Positions 15,547 through 25,366 of a stretch of DNA of 64,000 bases are shown piece after piece (within the stretch, counting starts at the first letter, position 1; each line of letters starts with the position of its first letter). Source of the stretch: Brumimicrobium oceani (GTDB lineage: Bacteria > Bacteroidota > Bacteroidia > Flavobacteriales_D > Crocinitomicaceae); assembly GCF_003143775.1 (NCBI RefSeq), contig NZ_QFRJ01000002.1:268501-332500 (forward strand). The letters are read 5' to 3'. The notes under the pieces were generated by a model that was given only the letters and a program-made list of their open reading frames with translations, ran no database searches and was not told where the DNA came from. Both the position numbers and the translations under genes were made by a program.

Positions 15547-17037
15547 ATGGAAGTAGAAAAAACAGAACTCAAAAGAAATTGGATTTTAGCCGCTTTAATG
15601 ATGACTATGATTCTCGCTGCGATGGACAACACCATTGTGGCCACCGCAATTCCTCAGATTGTTGGTGATTTGGGAGGGTTTTCTCTGTTCAGTTGGCTTT
15701 TTTCCATTTACCTTTTGGTACAAACCATTACCATCCCACTTTATGGTAAACTGGCAGATTTATTGGGCAGAAAACCGATTATTATATATGGAATAATCGT
15801 ATTTCTCGTAGGTTCAGCGGCTTGTGGCTTTGCTTGGAACATGCCTTCGCTTATCGCTTTCAGAGGAATCCAAGCCGTAGGTGCAGGAGCAATCATGGCC
15901 ACTGTGAACACAATTGCTGGCGATATTTACACCATTGAAGAAAGGGCCAAAATTCAAGGTTGGCTTTCCAGTGTTTGGGGAATATCTGCTATTCTTGGAC
16001 CAGCCATAGGCGGCTTTTTAGCGGATTATGTTTCCTGGAGGTGGATTTTCTTCATCAATATCCCATTTGGACTACTTTCCATTGGCCTTATTGTGAAATT
16101 TTTAAAAGAAGGAAAAAGCGCCAAACAACCAAAAATCGATTGGGCAGGAGCAATTTCTATGCTGATCACCGCGTTTCTTATCATGTACACCTTGCTAGAA
16201 AGCGGAAAATCTTGGCCTTGGCTTTCCTATACCATGCTTGGATATCTCTCGGCATCTGTTTTACTCATCATCGTTACCATTCGCATAGAAAGAAAAGCTG
16301 TTGAACCTATTTTACCCGTTTGGGTTTGGAAAAAACGGGTCACACTGGGATCAAATCTTGCCACCATAGGAATGGGAATGATTCTCATGGGACCGAGCAT
16401 GTATCTACCTGTTTTCGCACAATCGGTAACCGGTGTGGGTGCTATTGCTGCAGGTTTCATCTTAGCCAGCATGAGCATTACTTGGCCGGTATCCTCCGCT
16501 TTATCAGGAAAACTGTATCTAAGAATTGGATTTCGAAACACCGCATTATGCGGAATCACTATTGTAGGGATTGGAACTTTTAGCTTCCTTTTTATTCAAT
16601 TCCCTGGTCCTGCTTGGTCTTTGGTGGCCATTCAAATGCTTATGGGGGCAGGATTTGGTTTAATTTCTACGCCACTATTGGTGGGTGTTCAATCGACGGT
16701 GGAATACGCCCAACGTGGGGTAGTCACTGGAGCCAATATTTTCTCGCGCTATTTTGGTCAAAGCTTAGGAGCTGCCTTATTCGCGGTGGTTTTCAATTAT
16801 GGATTAAATTCTAAAATGGAAGCTGCTCCACAGGAATTAAAAACGAATCTACCTAGTGTAAATGAGCTAGTGGATGTCATGCAATCCAAGGAGACAGGGG
16901 CAGAATTGCAGTTTTTTCTCAGAGAAACTTTTTTCGATGCTACACAATTCGTCTATGCAGGAATTTCAATAATGGCTTTGGTCACCATTCTCATTTTACT
17001 TTGGACTCCCGCCAAGTTCCCGAGTATAAAGAACTAA
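15547..17037 (+). CDS. MFS multidrug efflux transporter of the DHA2 (EmrB/QacA) type
   Basis: An inner-membrane proton antiporter predicted to export hydrophobic compounds. 496 residues with 14 predicted helices, the size of DHA2 members. Seen: AAMDNTIVATAIPQIVGDLGG (motif D1 region of helix 1), YLLVQTITIPLYGKLADLLGRKPIIIYG (motif A, residues about 55-85), RGIQAVGAGAIMATVNTIAGD (motif B with the essential Arg) and WGISAILGPAIGGFLADYVSWRWIFFINIPFG (motif C and the following signature). No periplasmic adaptor (EmrA-like) or outer-membrane channel lies beside it, nor a regulator, so it may act alone. Confidence 0.9.
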   Translation: MEVEKTELKRNWILAALMMTMILAAMDNTIVATAIPQIVGDLGGFSLFSWLFSIYLLVQTITIPLYGKLADLLGRKPIIIYGIIVFLVGSAACGFAWNMPSLIAFRGIQAVGAGAIMATVNTIAGDIYTIEERAKIQGWLSSVWGISAILGPAIGGFLADYVSWRWIFFINIPFGLLSIGLIVKFLKEGKSAKQPKIDWAGAISMLITAFLIMYTLLESGKSWPWLSYTMLGYLSASVLLIIVTIRIERKAVEPILPVWVWKKRVTLGSNLATIGMGMILMGPSMYLPVFAQSVTGVGAIAAGFILASMSITWPVSSALSGKLYLRIGFRNTALCGITIVGIGTFSFLFIQFPGPAWSLVAIQMLMGAGFGLISTPLLVGVQSTVEYAQRGVVTGANIFSRYFGQSLGAALFAVVFNYGLNSKMEAAPQELKTNLPSVNELVDVMQSKETGAELQFFLRETFFDATQFVYAGISIMALVTILILLWTPAKFPSIKN

Positions 17038-17128
17038 GACTTCACACAAACACAGCGCTGCAATTAGTTCGATGAGTTGGTGGATGTACTGACAAAATCT
17101 TCCGCAAGATGCTAGAATTATTTTTCTT

Positions 17129-17383
17129 TCACTTCTTGAGTGCAATATATTCTTTCGCGGCCTGAAACTGTTCTTCAAATTCGCTTTCTTCACTCATTTG
17201 GTACATTTCAATTTCTGAAGCCAACATATCTTGAATTTGCAACTGTTCAAAATACTTTTTTGCGTGAACAACATGAATTAAAAAACGTTTACCTACTAAT
17301 TGAACTTCTTCAAATGTGGTAAATGATGTAACTTTGTAAAAAGACTTATTGTCAAATCGTTTTCTATATTGTGGAAAGTCCAT
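17129..17383 (-). CDS. Small conserved-looking protein of unknown function
   Basis: 84 residues, mixed alpha/beta composition without membrane segment or signal: MDFPQYRKRFDNKSFYKVTS, then FEEVQLVGKRFLIHVVHAKKYFEQLQIQDML and an acidic helix EESEFEEQFQAAKEYIALKK. I do not recognise the family. It is accepted as a gene because its ATG is 29 bp from the divergent TPR gene start, it has sensible codon use, and the opposite strand has no better frame. It ends 91 bp from the convergent MFS gene. Confidence 0.55.
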   Translation of the reverse strand: MDFPQYRKRFDNKSFYKVTSFTTFEEVQLVGKRFLIHVVHAKKYFEQLQIQDMLASEIEMYQMSEESEFEEQFQAAKEYIALKK

Positions 17384-17412
17384 AAGTTTGTCTCATTAAT
17401 TAAGGAACACAA

Positions 17413-18096
17413 ATGTATATTAATTCGGAACATAAAAAAGCACAAGAGCTCTTGGATGAGCAGAAATTTGAAAAATCTTTAATCGCTTTTAATAAAGCCT
17501 TGAAGCTCGATCCAAATCATCCAGACATTCTTTCGCACAGAGGTGTACTTCATTTGCACATGAATCAAAAGAGGAAATGCTTCGACGATCTTGAATTATC
17601 ACTGGAATTGGATAAAGGATATGCCTATCGTTATGCTGCATTGGCCTATGCGAGAGACTATTTTGGGGATTTAGAAGGTGCCATTTTACTGTATCAACAA
17701 GCGGTAGAAGTGGATCCTGAAGACGCTATTTCTCACAACAATTTGGGATTATTAATGGAAAAGCAAGGTTATCAACAGAAAGCCAAAGATAATTTTGAAA
17801 AGGCCGATAAATTGGCACAAATTCAAGATGACATGCTGGACAAATTGAACGAACTTGAGTCAGAGGAAGAAAAGTTTCTTGTAAAGAATAATGATGAGGG
17901 TTCAATCTCTAAATCTAATCCTTTGCCTAAACCGGGCACCATGAATACGCCAAAAGGAGAACCGCTACAACCTAAAAAATTAAAAGCAGATACTCCTCCA
18001 ACTTTTGGACAAGTTTCTAAAGATTTAGTAACGAAAAAAAGTGTATTCAAAGAGTTTGTGAGCTTCGTTAAAAATGGATTTAAACTAGAAAAATGA
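17413..18096 (+). CDS. TPR repeat protein coupled to nth
   Basis: About three tetratricopeptide repeats occupy residues 5-135 (A-ELLDEQKFEKSLIAFNKALKLDPNHPDILSHRG, then Y-AALAYARDYFGDLEGAILLYQQAVEVDPEDAISHNNLG, then MEKQGYQQKAKDNFEKADKL). The C-terminal third is charged and proline-rich (KSNPLPKPGTMNTPKGEPLQP), probably disordered, ending in a short hydrophobic/basic helix. No signal peptide, so cytoplasmic. Its TGA overlaps the nth ATG by four bases. A protein-interaction role is all that can be said. Confidence 0.8.
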   Translation: MYINSEHKKAQELLDEQKFEKSLIAFNKALKLDPNHPDILSHRGVLHLHMNQKRKCFDDLELSLELDKGYAYRYAALAYARDYFGDLEGAILLYQQAVEVDPEDAISHNNLGLLMEKQGYQQKAKDNFEKADKLAQIQDDMLDKLNELESEEEKFLVKNNDEGSISKSNPLPKPGTMNTPKGEPLQPKKLKADTPPTFGQVSKDLVTKKSVFKEFVSFVKNGFKLEK

Positions 18097-18740
18097 CAAG
18101 AAAAGAAAAGGCAGAATTTATAATGGAAGAGCTGGACAAAATTTATCCTACCACTCCAGTTCCATTAGATCATAAAGACCCCTATACCCTTTTGATTGCC
18201 GTTTTATTATCTGCACAATCGACTGATGTTGGTGTAAATAAAGTTACTCCTCACCTATTTGCCAAGGCAGACAATCCTTATGACATGGTCAAACTATCGG
18301 TTGAAGAAATTCGAGAAATCATAAAACCTTGTGGCTTATCACCTCAAAAATCAAAGGCGATTCATCGGCTTTCTGAAATTCTCATTGAAAAACACGATGG
18401 AATAGTTCCTGATAATTATGAAGATTTAGAGTTTTTACCAGGTGTTGGACACAAAACAGCTTCTGTTGTTATGTCTCAAGCATTTGGTTATCCGGCATTT
18501 CCTGTAGATACACATATTCATCGCCTGCTTTATCGTTGGGGAATGACCAACGGGAAAAACGTCACGCAAACAGAAAAAGATGCTAAAAGGATATTTCCAA
18601 AAGAAAAATGGAACAAATTACATCTTCAAATCATCTTTTACGGAAGAAGTCACTCCCCTGCAAGAAACCCAAAGTTAAGCGTAGATTATATTACAGAGGC
18701 AATTGGAAGAAAATCGGTATTGAAGGATTATAAACCTTAG
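18093..18740 (+). CDS. nth: Endonuclease III-type DNA glycosylase without the iron-sulfur cysteines
   Basis: Base-excision repair enzyme that removes oxidised pyrimidines and cuts the abasic site. The helix-hairpin-helix FLPGVGHKTASVV carries catalytic Lys121, and FPVDTHIHRL carries catalytic Asp139. The C-terminus, which in E. coli Nth holds four cysteines of a [4Fe-4S] cluster, here reads FYGRSHSPARNPKLSVDY and has none; the only Cys in the protein is Cys80. Some flavobacterial homologues appear to share this loss, from memory. Otherwise full length (215 residues). Translated with the upstream TPR gene (ATGA overlap). Confidence 0.92.
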   Translation: MTRKEKAEFIMEELDKIYPTTPVPLDHKDPYTLLIAVLLSAQSTDVGVNKVTPHLFAKADNPYDMVKLSVEEIREIIKPCGLSPQKSKAIHRLSEILIEKHDGIVPDNYEDLEFLPGVGHKTASVVMSQAFGYPAFPVDTHIHRLLYRWGMTNGKNVTQTEKDAKRIFPKEKWNKLHLQIIFYGRSHSPARNPKLSVDYITEAIGRKSVLKDYKP

Positions 18741-18874
18741 TAATTATTAATAATTAGCAATTATTAATGTTTAGTTTTTAATGTTTAACGATTATAGCAT
18801 TGAATTTCAACTGTGTTAAAATTGTGGTTATGATTTATTCGTTAAAAACAGTTTTTCATTAGAACAAAATCCAA

Positions 18875-19016
18875 GTTAATAATTAAACCTTAAATATTAA
18901 AATACAGCGCGACCACTTCACCCTTAAACATTAAAAATTACACCGCAACCACGTTAATAATTAAACCTTAAACATTAAAAATACAGCGCGACCACTTCCC
19001 CCTTAAACATTAATTC
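18875..19016. repeat. Tandem repeat, 78-bp period, 1.8 copies
   Basis: GTTAATAATTAAACCTTAAA, ATACAGCGCGACCACTTC and CCCTTAAACATTAA recur at a 78-bp distance (18875 and 18953). It ends a few bases before the DUF58 gene. No gene is seen in 18741-19030. Confidence 0.75.
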
Positions 19017-19030
19017 CCTATCTTTCCCGC

Positions 19031-19951
19031 ATGGCAGAACAAATTAACCGTGAATATTTAGAGCAATTTGGCAATCTTGAAGTACTTGCTAAGCAGATTG
19101 TAGAAGGCTTCATCACTGGTCTACATAAATCTCCTTTTCATGGCTTTTCTGTTGAGTTTGCCGAACACAGACTCTATAATACTGGTGAATCGACCAAACA
19201 CGTTGATTGGAAATTGTATGCCAGAACAGAGAAATTATTCACAAAAAAATACGAAGAAGAGACCAATTTACGCTGTCAATTTGTGCTTGACACTTCCAGT
19301 TCAATGTATTTTCAACAGGAAGAAAATTGGTCCAAGCTAAAATACAGTATTTACGGTATTGCCTCCCTAATGGAGCTACTCAAACGTCAGCGCGATGCAG
19401 TTGGACTTTCTACCTTTACAGATGAACTTGATTTGCATACGGAAAACAAATCATCGAACAGACACCATCAATTTATTTTTTCTGAATTAGAAAAATTACT
19501 ATACAAATATGAAGCGAACGAAGCAAAAACTACGGAAGCCGTTCAGGTACTCCATGATATTGCTGAATTATGCAAACGCAGAAGTTTAATTGTCATATTT
19601 TCCGACATGCTCAGTGATCCTGAAAATAAAGATAAACTTTTTGAAGCGCTTCAACATTTAAAACACAACAAGCATGAAGTCATTTTATTTCATGTTGTAG
19701 ATAAAAAGAAAGAGTTAGACTTTCAATTTGAAAACCGGCCTTACACACTGGTTGACATGGAGACTGGTGAACAAATGAAACTTATTCCCGGAGAAGTAAA
19801 GGAACACTACACCAAACAAGTTGCAGCGTATTTTAGAGAATTAGAACAAAAATGTGCTGCGTATGGCATTGATTTTCATGAGCTCGACACCAATCAACCT
19901 TTGAATGAATTACTGGTTAAGTTTCTGAATAAACGCGGAAAAATGAGGTGA
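19031..19951 (+). CDS. DUF58 family protein with a vWA-like domain
   Basis: DUF58 proteins are usually encoded beside a MoxR AAA+ ATPase and Bat membrane proteins and are thought to act in assembly or stress tolerance. Seen: the DUF58 core HVDWKLYARTEKLFTKKYEEETNLRCQFVLDTSSSMYF, where DTSSS mimics a metal-ion-dependent adhesion site, and later RRSLIVIFSDMLSDPENK. No signal peptide or membrane helix. Length 306 is normal. Unusual context: no MoxR or BatA/BatB is adjacent; the gene is alone between nth and a secreted protein. Confidence 0.88.
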   Translation: MAEQINREYLEQFGNLEVLAKQIVEGFITGLHKSPFHGFSVEFAEHRLYNTGESTKHVDWKLYARTEKLFTKKYEEETNLRCQFVLDTSSSMYFQQEENWSKLKYSIYGIASLMELLKRQRDAVGLSTFTDELDLHTENKSSNRHHQFIFSELEKLLYKYEANEAKTTEAVQVLHDIAELCKRRSLIVIFSDMLSDPENKDKLFEALQHLKHNKHEVILFHVVDKKKELDFQFENRPYTLVDMETGEQMKLIPGEVKEHYTKQVAAYFRELEQKCAAYGIDFHELDTNQPLNELLVKFLNKRGKMR

Positions 19952-20187
19952 TTAATCGGATGCTTAATCTCGAATGTTCAGGAATTACTCCGCAACTAAT
20001 CGATCTTCTGATTTAAAGCATCAGGTGTGCTTAGCGCTTATTGTGAAACATGCTTCGAAATACCAGCATCGAAATCAAATAATATTACCCATCATATTTA
20101 AGATTATTTTTCTTAATTTTGTGCCTGAAAATCACTACTTTGTGGTGTTATTAAAAATAGAATTCTATGACAAAATCATACTTAAAT

Positions 20188-23100
20188 ATGAAAACCGCTA
20201 TCACTGCGGTACTCATGAGCATTGCAGGTGTTACTTTCGCACAAAGTCCTACAAGTCCTGCTAAAGATTTTAATGTTTTCATCGAAAACGACATGACGCT
20301 TTCAACCAATGAATCTGAGGGACCTGTTGCATGTGGTAAAGACTTAAAAATTCAAGGAAATTATCAAGTCGCTACAAATCATACAGGAACTTTTACTGTA
20401 AATGGAACAAAGATTGGACTTTTAGTCGGTGGAAAGGTGAATTACACATCTGGAAACGCTCTGCAAGTTAACCAAAACACTTACGTTAAAATCGGAAATG
20501 GTCAGGGATCAAATGTCTGGTACTATGACCAGAATAATGCGGCTTCTCCGATTAGAATTACTCCAACTTCAAATTACAATTCATCTCCTAAAATTATGCT
20601 TCAAGCCAATTCTAATCAATTGGGTGTTGGAGTTAATAATAACCCTGTATTTGAAGGAAGTCTAATCGATTTTGCAAGTGCCTTTCAAATAATGAGAGCA
20701 AGCTCATCTGACATTGCCCAATGTACAGGAAATGCGCAATTAACCAACCCGAATGGTCAATCAATTCCAACTACTAACCTGCCTAATCAAGTTAAAATCA
20801 ATCTTCAATCGGGCATAAATTACCTGAATGTTACAGGAGCTGACATGAATAATGTTCAAGTATTCACCTATAACAACAAACCAAATGCATCACGTATCTT
20901 AATTATCAATGTTGATGCTCAAGGAACTTTTAACTGGAATGTTTGGAATCAGGCAGGAATAGGATTTCAAGAAAGCCCTTTCATACTTTATAATTTTTAT
21001 AATACCACAACGCTAAATATTAATGGTCACTCTACCATCGAAGGAACAGTTTTTGCTCCTTTCGCAGATATTTCAAAGTCTGTTAACCAATCCAATATTG
21101 AAGGACAAGTAATTGCAAAATCATTATATCACAGAGGTGGAGAAATGCACTATGCTCCTTTTCAGCCTTCTATTGCCGGATGTGCTCCTGCTCCTGGAGT
21201 TGCTCCAACTGCGGAGTTTAACACCACAAGTACCAATCAATGTTTAAACGACAACGAATTCATTTTTAATAACACTTCTAATACGGGTACAGCTGCTCAA
21301 CCATCAGCTCCTTTGAGTTATCTTTGGGATTTTGGTGATGGTACTACAAGCACTAATATGAACCCAACGAAAATTTATGCTTCGGCAGGAACATATACTG
21401 TAACACTCACAACTACAAACACCTATGGAAGCGATATTGAAACTATGCAAGTAATTGTCTATGACATCACAGCTCCAAATTACAATATTACAACTACTGG
21501 AGTTGGCACAAATACTGTTACCAAAAACATAACTTTAGTAAATGCTAATTTATTCAGTAATTACACGTGGGAATTGGCATCTCAGGGTGCTGGTTTATAT
21601 TCTAACCAAAGCAACGTGAGTTTTGACTTTACCCAAGCGGGCTATTATGAAGTAATCATTTCTACGATTGACAATAACGGATGTGAAAATTCAGAAATCA
21701 TCCCAATTACAATTCAATCTTCAGAAGTAAATTCTGGAAACAGTGGAGGTTTGGAAAGCGAGAGTTTGGGAGATGCGCTGTCAAAACAATATGTTCAACG
21801 CAAAATAAAAAGTATTCCTACGCAATTCGACAAGTTCAGCGCGCTTCAATTTAATAAAGCTGAACTAATGAAAAACAGCACTAAAAGCAATGGTCAAAGT
21901 CTATTGGAAATGTTCCCATCAGAATTAATTGCAGGAGACAATTCTTATATTTCATCACCAACAGATATATTAGACTACACTATTGCCGAAGAAGTTTTGA
22001 GTGTAGACTTTTCTGTAAACGGAAAAACACAAGGTGTTGTATTGGGGATAAAAACAATTGATAAAATTTATAACCACACAAAAGCCTCATGTGATAGACT
22101 TAAAGGCGCTGAAATCTTAAAAGTTAAAGCCATTGAAATTGAAGCTTATAAATTCATTACTCAAGTGATTCAACAAAGAAATGGAGTAACCGAATACGCC
22201 ACTTCATTCGCAGTAGGAAAAAATGATAATCAAGAGAATTACACACTTCAATCTAATTGGTATGTAAATGAGTTCACTGCATCTAATGAAGTTTACAACT
22301 TTCAAGTTTGGACGACCTCTCCTGAACACACGAACAAATTAGTGAAAGATATTTTAAATAATTTAAATGCACACGCAACCGTTGTTCAGACAGAAGTTCA
22401 AAAACTACCTAAAACATATGCTGCAAAGGTTTCTAGAGAAGGAATTGACATGGATATCAAATTAAGAAGTATTCTTGACGAACAAACCATTGAAATTTCT
22501 TTAGATGAAGTGTACAGCGAAACTGATGGCTTTGGTTCTAGATATAACCCTTTCAAGTCTGAAACTGAACAAATCATCACTTTTGAAATTAAAGATGGCT
22601 ATGAGTACGACGGTTTAATTAAAGTAAATGGTGAAATTCAAGATGCTTTTTACCATGCAGATGGTAACTGGGGATTAGATTTTGATCCTACTTACACTGA
22701 CATTTTAGAATATACAGTATCCAACGATTTCGATAGGGTATATGAGGAAGATGAAATGCCTATCCATAGAAATGTTCATATACAAGCACACAGTGAATAT
22801 GATTATTTAACGCTATATAAATCATTATTACCTGGAAACTTACCAGATGATTATACAGATTACAAATTCCTATCATTTACTGTTAAAGGAAGTGGTTTAC
22901 TTGATTTAGGCCTGCTAAAATCCTCTGTGCAAGAATGGGATCAGCAATATAAAGCAACCATTAATGTTGCCAAAAATGAACAAACTTTTTATGTTCCTTT
23001 TGACTACTTTACTTCTACAGGGACAAATGAAAAATTAATAGCCAACGACTTAACAATGTTAACGTTTACTTTCTTGCCGGTGGAAGCCCAAACAAATGAT

Positions 23101-23427
23101 TTAGATCTAACCATTGAAAAGCTTAGATTTACGAAATCGGCTCCTGAAGAAGCAATGACTTTATTATCCACAATGAATGACGATTTTATAATTTTCCCTA
23201 ACCCTTCAAGTGGAGCGGTTAAATGCGTGCTATACAGCCAAGAAGAAAGCGAAGCAGATGTTACACTATATGATATCACTGGTAAAAAAGTCTACTCATC
23301 CACAACAAAACTTGTAGAGGGAAGAAATGAAATCCAGTTTGATATTAATGTACCAAAAGGACTTTTATTCTTCAATATCAGTAGCGGTAAAACGAACTAT
23401 GGAACAAAAAGAGTTTTATTTAAATAA
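20188..23427 (+). CDS. Large T9SS-secreted protein: choice-of-anchor A domain, PKD domain, type A sorting domain
   Basis: Secreted cell-surface protein of 1079 residues. The start at 20188 gives signal peptide MKTAITAVLMSIAGVTFA; an in-frame ATG at 20167 would add seven residues. Residues about 25-330 match the choice-of-anchor A beta-helix type (FNVFIENDMTLSTNESEGPVACG..., NINGHSTIEGTVFAPFADI, IEGQVIAKSL). A PKD domain follows at about 345-435 (YLWDFGDGTTSTNMNPTKIYASAGTYTVTL). The long middle (about 520-1000) is not recognised. The end is a T9SS type A signal: IFPNPSSGAVKCVLY, VTLYDITGKKVYS, KGLLFFNISSGKTNYGTKRVLFK. Role unknown; adhesion is the default guess. Confidence 0.87.
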   Translation: MKTAITAVLMSIAGVTFAQSPTSPAKDFNVFIENDMTLSTNESEGPVACGKDLKIQGNYQVATNHTGTFTVNGTKIGLLVGGKVNYTSGNALQVNQNTYVKIGNGQGSNVWYYDQNNAASPIRITPTSNYNSSPKIMLQANSNQLGVGVNNNPVFEGSLIDFASAFQIMRASSSDIAQCTGNAQLTNPNGQSIPTTNLPNQVKINLQSGINYLNVTGADMNNVQVFTYNNKPNASRILIINVDAQGTFNWNVWNQAGIGFQESPFILYNFYNTTTLNINGHSTIEGTVFAPFADISKSVNQSNIEGQVIAKSLYHRGGEMHYAPFQPSIAGCAPAPGVAPTAEFNTTSTNQCLNDNEFIFNNTSNTGTAAQPSAPLSYLWDFGDGTTSTNMNPTKIYASAGTYTVTLTTTNTYGSDIETMQVIVYDITAPNYNITTTGVGTNTVTKNITLVNANLFSNYTWELASQGAGLYSNQSNVSFDFTQAGYYEVIISTIDNNGCENSEIIPITIQSSEVNSGNSGGLESESLGDALSKQYVQRKIKSIPTQFDKFSALQFNKAELMKNSTKSNGQSLLEMFPSELIAGDNSYISSPTDILDYTIAEEVLSVDFSVNGKTQGVVLGIKTIDKIYNHTKASCDRLKGAEILKVKAIEIEAYKFITQVIQQRNGVTEYATSFAVGKNDNQENYTLQSNWYVNEFTASNEVYNFQVWTTSPEHTNKLVKDILNNLNAHATVVQTEVQKLPKTYAAKVSREGIDMDIKLRSILDEQTIEISLDEVYSETDGFGSRYNPFKSETEQIITFEIKDGYEYDGLIKVNGEIQDAFYHADGNWGLDFDPTYTDILEYTVSNDFDRVYEEDEMPIHRNVHIQAHSEYDYLTLYKSLLPGNLPDDYTDYKFLSFTVKGSGLLDLGLLKSSVQEWDQQYKATINVAKNEQTFYVPFDYFTSTGTNEKLIANDLTMLTFTFLPVEAQTNDLDLTIEKLRFTKSAPEEAMTLLSTMNDDFIIFPNPSSGAVKCVLYSQEESEADVTLYDITGKKVYSSTTKLVEGRNEIQFDINVPKGLLFFNISSGKTNYGTKRVLFK

Positions 23428-23448
23428 TTAAGACCTATTAAATTTTGG

Positions 23449-23481
23449 AAAAAGCTGCTCATTTTTTGAGTGGCTTTTTTT
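23449..23481 (+). terminator. Terminator of the large secreted protein gene
   Basis: AAAAAGC-TG-CTCA pairs with TGAG-TG-GCTTTTT (two central G-U pairs) around a T-rich loop, followed by more T, 21 bp after the stop codon. Confidence 0.8.
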
Positions 23482-23934
23482 CTATCTCTAATAATCCCAG
23501 CTATCAACAAGTAATCTATCCAACAAATATTGATTTTTAGTTGAGTTCTAACTAAAACTCAGTGATAATGAAATAAAGTTTTTTGCTTCCTTATAAAATC
23601 AGCACTAATTTCAATTTAAAACCTTTGAATTTTGTTTAATCTGCCTTATAGGATTGTTTCGAACAACAAAAGAGACTTCTCTATATTCGGGATTTTCGGA
23701 ATGAAAATCGATAAGCAATTTTCCCCAATCAATAGTATATATCATCTGGCACTCCAAAGGAGTCAAACGACTGAGGAATTCTCACGCTTCCGACTGAATC
23801 TCTTTTTGATTCTCGTTTAATATGCATTTAGCTTCAAAAATCTGATTTCCATCCACTTGTTTTCATCACAAAGAACTGGTATAATTGCAGGTAACCACTA
23901 CAGCTTGGTCTCCCGCCCTTAATCGCACCAATTG

Positions 23935-24050
23935 TCACTTCATCATCGTTGAAAATTATGATCGAGAACAATGGAAGGGACTTGTCAAATTATAGAGAAA
24001 ACCGTTTTCTATTACATTTTATTAAACTTACGAATACAGCTCCCGAAAGG
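23935..24050. repeat. Dispersed hairpin repeat, copy 4 (3' part only)
   Basis: TCATCATCGTTGAAAATTATGATC, AACAATGGAAGGGACTTGTCAAATTA and GAGAAAACCGTTTTCTATTACATTTTATTAAACT match the 3' half of the copy at 10788-11065. The gap 23484-24150 also has a short ACTCCAAAGGAGT hairpin near 23750 and otherwise no gene. Confidence 0.55.
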
Positions 24051-24154
24051 AATTCAATTTAAAAACAAATCTCCTGAGGGAAGTTTATTAAAAGTGAAGG
24101 TTCTTTTAGAATGAGAAAATAAAATCATTGCAACCAAGAAAACAAAGACACAAA

Positions 24155-24182
24155 AAAGCCCAAACATTTCTGCTTGGGCTTT
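24155..24182 (-). terminator. Terminator of pdhB
   Basis: On the minus strand AAAGCCCAA and TTGGGCTTT pair around a 10-base loop and end in TTTTTT, 22 bp after the pdhB stop codon. Confidence 0.85.
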
Positions 24183-24204
24183 CAGTATCTAGAAATAATA
24201 AATT

Positions 24205-25185
24205 CTAATTCTTGTACATTGTTGCTTTTACTGCATCAATAATTCTGCTTACATTGGGTAGAGCTTCATCCATCAAAGTTGGTGAGAATGGGAATGGTGT
24301 ATCTGATTGTGTTACTCTCATTACAGGAGCGTCTAGATAATCGAAAGCATATCGCTGCAAATGATAAGCAATTTCAGAAGAAATGGACGCCAATGGCCAA
24401 GATTCCTCAACTACTACACAACGATTTGTCTTCTTGATTGATTCAACAACTGTATCATAGTCAATTGGTCTTACTGTCCTTAAATCAATAACTTCACAAA
24501 CTATACCTTCTTTCTTTAATTCCTCAGCAGCCTTGTAAGCCTCTTTGATAATTTTACCAAAAGAAACTAAAGTAACATCGCTTCCTTTAACTTTTACATC
24601 AGCCAACCCAATAGGCACAAGGTATTCCCCTTCTGGAATTTCTCCTTTGTCTCCATACATTTTCTCAGATTCTAAGAATACAATCGGGCTTTCATCTCTA
24701 ATTGCAGACTTCAACAAACCTTTAGCATCTGCCGGGTTAGATGGCGTAACCACTTTTAAACCAGGAACATGTGCATAAAAAGATTCAAATGCTTGGGAAT
24801 GTGTTGCTGCTAATTGTCCAGCAGTTCCGTTTCCACCTCTGAAAACAATAGGACAATGGTATTGACCACCCGACATTTGCAACATTTTTGCTGCACTGTT
24901 AATAATTTGGTCAGCTGCCAAAATAGCGAAGTTCCAAGTCATGAACTCTACGATTGGACGTAAACCATTCATTGAAGCACCCACTGCTATTCCAGTAAAA
25001 CCAAGTTCTGCAATTGGAGTATCGATAATTCGTTTGTCTCCAAACTCATCTAACATTCCTTGTGAAACTTTATATGCACCGTTATATTCGGCAACTTCTT
25101 CCCCCATTAGAAATACATTTTCATCGCGACGCATCTCTTCAGACATCGCTTCTCTAAGGGCTTCTCTAAATTGAACTGTTTTCAT
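24205..25185 (-). CDS. pdhB: Pyruvate dehydrogenase E1 component, beta subunit
   Basis: Beta half of the thiamine-diphosphate E1 enzyme, which decarboxylates pyruvate and feeds acetyl groups to E2. Seen: FREALREAMSEEMRRDENVFLMGEEVAEYNGAYKVSQGM, where the GEEV Glu activates thiamine diphosphate, TPIAELGFTGIAVGASMNGLRPIVEFM, and FRGGNGTAGQLAATHSQAFESFYAHVPGLKVV. The C-terminal transketolase-C domain has VIDLRTVRPID and VVEESWPLASISSEI. 326 residues, full length. The E1-alpha and E2 genes are not adjacent, so this subunit is monocistronic here. The 25186-25366 gap to divergent pfkA holds both promoters; no clear -7 boxes were assigned. Confidence 0.93.
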   Translation of the reverse strand: MKTVQFREALREAMSEEMRRDENVFLMGEEVAEYNGAYKVSQGMLDEFGDKRIIDTPIAELGFTGIAVGASMNGLRPIVEFMTWNFAILAADQIINSAAKMLQMSGGQYHCPIVFRGGNGTAGQLAATHSQAFESFYAHVPGLKVVTPSNPADAKGLLKSAIRDESPIVFLESEKMYGDKGEIPEGEYLVPIGLADVKVKGSDVTLVSFGKIIKEAYKAAEELKKEGIVCEVIDLRTVRPIDYDTVVESIKKTNRCVVVEESWPLASISSEIAYHLQRYAFDYLDAPVMRVTQSDTPFPFSPTLMDEALPNVSRIIDAVKATMYKN

Positions 25186-25366
25186 TATTAAAGTCTTATA
25201 TTTTCCTTTTGAATCAAAGTAAATTTACGAAGGGTAAAACTAAGAATTTTTGCGTTGAACAGTTAAAAAAGCCCATCTTTTTTCTCGAAATAATCATTGG
25301 TTGAACATATTCACTTATTTTTAGAGTTCATATTTCTTTAATTTACAACTTGACTATTATTTTACT

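Noticed and set aside
23632-23820. Plus-strand open frame of 62 codons
   Set aside because: It runs through a short ACTCC/GGAGT hairpin repeat, lacks a promoter and has no domain-like pattern.
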